Positions 61,702 to 64,000 of a stretch of DNA of 64,000 bases are shown here, piece after piece. The notes beneath the pieces were generated by a model. That model ran no database searches, was not told where the DNA came from, and saw only the letters and a program-made list of their open reading frames with translations. The DNA comes from Botryotinia globosa (Eukaryota; Ascomycota; Leotiomycetes; Helotiales; Sclerotiniaceae): contig RCSZ01000004.1 of assembly GCA_014898425.1 (NCBI GenBank), forward strand, positions 310,001 through 374,000, read 5' to 3'. The number at the start of each line of letters is the position of its first letter. Position 1 is the stretch's first letter. Position numbers and translations under genes: made by a program.

Positions 61702-64000
61702 TTATAAGAATATTTAAATAAATATCAAAAAAAAGAATAAATAAAGTAATTTATTAATTTTATAAAAATATTAATTATATTTATTTTCAAGAAAGAGAGA
61801 GGCTATTGATTATACATCAATTATAAAGAGTTAAATCGAATTATGAAAAAAGATAGAACCCTTTTATTTTTATTAGTGAATTTTTAGATTATTTTTGATA
61901 AAATATTATATTTACTAAATTAAATTTAAAAAATATATACTATTATATCTATATTCAAATAAAAAATGAATAGAAGATAATATTTTGTATATAATATAAT
62001 TAATACAAATATAAAATAATATCTTTCAATTTAACCAATACTCTAACTATATTTCAGATATATATAAATCAAATATTAATAGGTTTAATAAATAATATTT
62101 GTATAGTATATCTTAACAATATTTTTATCTATTTCAAAGATTGAGTTATACATATAACAAATATTCAAAAGGTTTTTATATAGTTTTTTGAATATAAGCT
62201 TTATATTAAATTAAAAAAATATATTTTTTATATTAATAAAATTGAATTCTTAGACTTTATTATTTCGATTATAATTATAATTATAAAATCTAATTGAATT
62301 TAGATTATTATTAAATGATTTATATTAAATAGTTTGAGAAATATATAAGTATTTCTTAATTTTATAAACTTTTATTACTAATTTATTAAAACCTATTCAA
62401 CAATAATTTATAATATAATTATATTAATAAAAAGCATTTACAAAGGGAAAAAGATAATAATATTCAAATAAATAAATAAAATTCAAAAGATATTTGAAAT
62501 ATTAAAAGAAGTTTTTACCTCAATTCCTATCCTTCGATATTTTAATTTATTATTTTATATAATATTTGAAATCAATATATTAATATTTATACTAAATTAT
62601 ATATTATCTCAATTATTCCTTAAAGAGACTTCAAAAATATTAATTCAATGATAGTATTCTATTATATTTTATTCAAAAAAACTAATTTCAATAGAATAAT
62701 AATATTTTATTTACAATTAAGAATTATTAATTATATATATTGTTTTTATAAAATGATATTATTATATAATAAATAGTTGATATATTATTATAGTTATATT
62801 GGATTATAATATACTTCAATATTTTATAATAAAAAAAAGTTTGAATAGCTGATAAATTAAATAAACTAAAATCTTAGCAATATACAATTTTGAAATAAAG
62901 TATAAAATAAAAAAGCTAAATCCTATTAATAGATTATTATATTATTCAAATTATATAGCAAATATAAAGAATATCAATAATATATTATTCATATTTCAAA
63001 ATAAATTGAAAAACAGATTAATAATAATAGAATTGTTTTAAAATACTTTTATCGAAAAGATAGAGTTTTTATATAATGTTATAAGTTTTTTATAAAGGGA
63101 AAAGTATAGCCTACCATTCCATAAATAATTATATTTATTAATTGAAACTAATTATAAATAATCAATATTTTATTAAATAGTTTATATTTTAATAAAAAAC
63201 GAAATAGTATTCAAATTAGTATTTAAAATAATAAAATCTGTTTTATTATGATTTTAATAAAATAATAGTTTTATAAAAAATAAAGAATATTTAAATCAAA
63301 AACTATATTTTATTAAAATCGTTTTATTTTAATAAATGAATATTAATAAACTTCTTATATATTATAAGAATATTTATATATTATTAAACTTTGTTTTAAG
63401 AATAGAAATTCTAGAAATTTATTATAATGATTTTATAGATGGATATTAGAGTATTACAAAAATATTTAAAATTTTAAAATCAAAATATTTTTAGTTTTCA
63501 ATGAAAAAAGATATCAAAAGTTATATTTAGATATATATAATATATTAATAGATTGTTATTAAAAGGTATAAATTATATAACAAATTGTAAATTCTTTTTA
63601 TACTTTATAATTTTTAGAAAAAAATAATTATAAATTTTATTACAAACTTGTTTTTATCAAAATCAGATAAGTATATTTATAATATAGTTTTAATAATTAT
63701 AAATAGATTTATAAAGTTTATCTAATATACCTTTATAATTAAATCGATTATATTGTTGGAATTAATACAAATATTAATATAAAGTATATTCAAAGATTTT
63801 AGAATTCTAAAGGATATTATTTTAAATAAAAAATCACAATTTATAAACAAATTTTAGAATAGTTTTTTATTTTATTTAAGAATATAATACAAACTCTTAA
63901 TAATATTTTATCTACAAATTAATAATCAAATAAAAAGACAAAATCAAAATCTGATTTACTATATTAGTTATTATATCAATTATTATTAAAATGATTGAGT

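Larger units (their letters stand above)
59176..64000 (+). mobile_element. RIP-degraded Ty3/gypsy retrotransposon, cut by the window edge
   Basis: It starts with a possible LTR (TGTCAAGGTCACAAGGTT at 59176, less AT-rich to about 59235), then a gag-like frame (about 60100-60560, ITYLKELKEDINLK and KERFLLGFLFKIA). Reverse transcriptase spans about 61300-62450 (YLNKYQKKE, then IFKKERGYWLYINYKELNRI for VPKKDGGLRLCVDYRGLN, FLDFIISI, NFINFYY). An integrase H2C2-like and core remnant follows (about 63410-63960), ending in a degenerate form of YHPQTDGQTER. It contains stops throughout. The solo LTR at 61462-61701 interrupts the RT. The 3' end lies outside the window. Confidence 0.8.

Overview
The window reads as nuclear DNA of a filamentous ascomycete. 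Spliced genes carry short introns of about 40-120 bp with GTRAGT-like donors and CTAAC or CTGAC branch sites. The genes include a five-exon GH18 chitinase with a C-terminal fungal cellulose-binding module and a full trehalose-6-phosphate phosphatase. The repeats are flooded with C-to-T and G-to-A changes as expected from repeat-induced point mutation (RIP). A Leotiomycete such as Botrytis or Sclerotinia is my guess, based on overall style rather than on any search.

Layout. 1-33.5 kb is a gene-sparse, normal-composition arm. It holds a decayed MFS transporter, a run of lineage-specific unknown genes, the chitinase (16.4-17.9 kb), a histidine-phosphatase-family gene (24.9-26.1 kb), a lysine-rich probable nuclear protein (27.5-28.5 kb) and a 610-residue acidic/arginine-rich protein with a Cys/His tail (31.7-33.5 kb). 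Small inverted-repeat elements sit between genes: a 216-bp pair, a 385-bp Tc1/mariner-like MITE and a fold-back element. 33.5-42.6 kb is gene-free, with pyrimidine-rich and microsatellite DNA surrounding a first AT-rich block (38-40.3 kb). 42.6-45.7 kb is the trehalose-phosphate phosphatase gene. From about 46.1 kb to the end the sequence is an AT-rich graveyard of nested, RIP-mutated transposons.

The most interesting gene-level signal is a local family of four divergent paralogues (1-1363, 7354-8954, 9608-11243, 21291-22399). They share a domain of about 130 residues that ends in a helical part resembling a degenerate BTB/POZ fold. In three of them the domain appears to occur twice, separated by a basic or low-complexity linker. 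I do not recognise the family; the BTB likeness is inference.

The AT-rich block can be read as strata. A Ty1/copia element (48538-55018) has 235-bp LTRs, a 5-bp duplication CTACT and recognisable RT and RNase H remnants. It sits inside an older ~1.1-kb repeat whose empty site survives at 38.9 kb. A 558-bp miniature LTR element (53509-54066, duplication CAATC) is nested inside the copia. Two 240-bp solo LTRs with 4-bp duplications lie at 47.9 and 61.5 kb, the second interrupting a Ty3/gypsy reverse transcriptase. A PiggyBac-like transposase remnant (57278-59175) and two long-TIR elements complete the set. No rRNA, tRNA or CRISPR was recognised.
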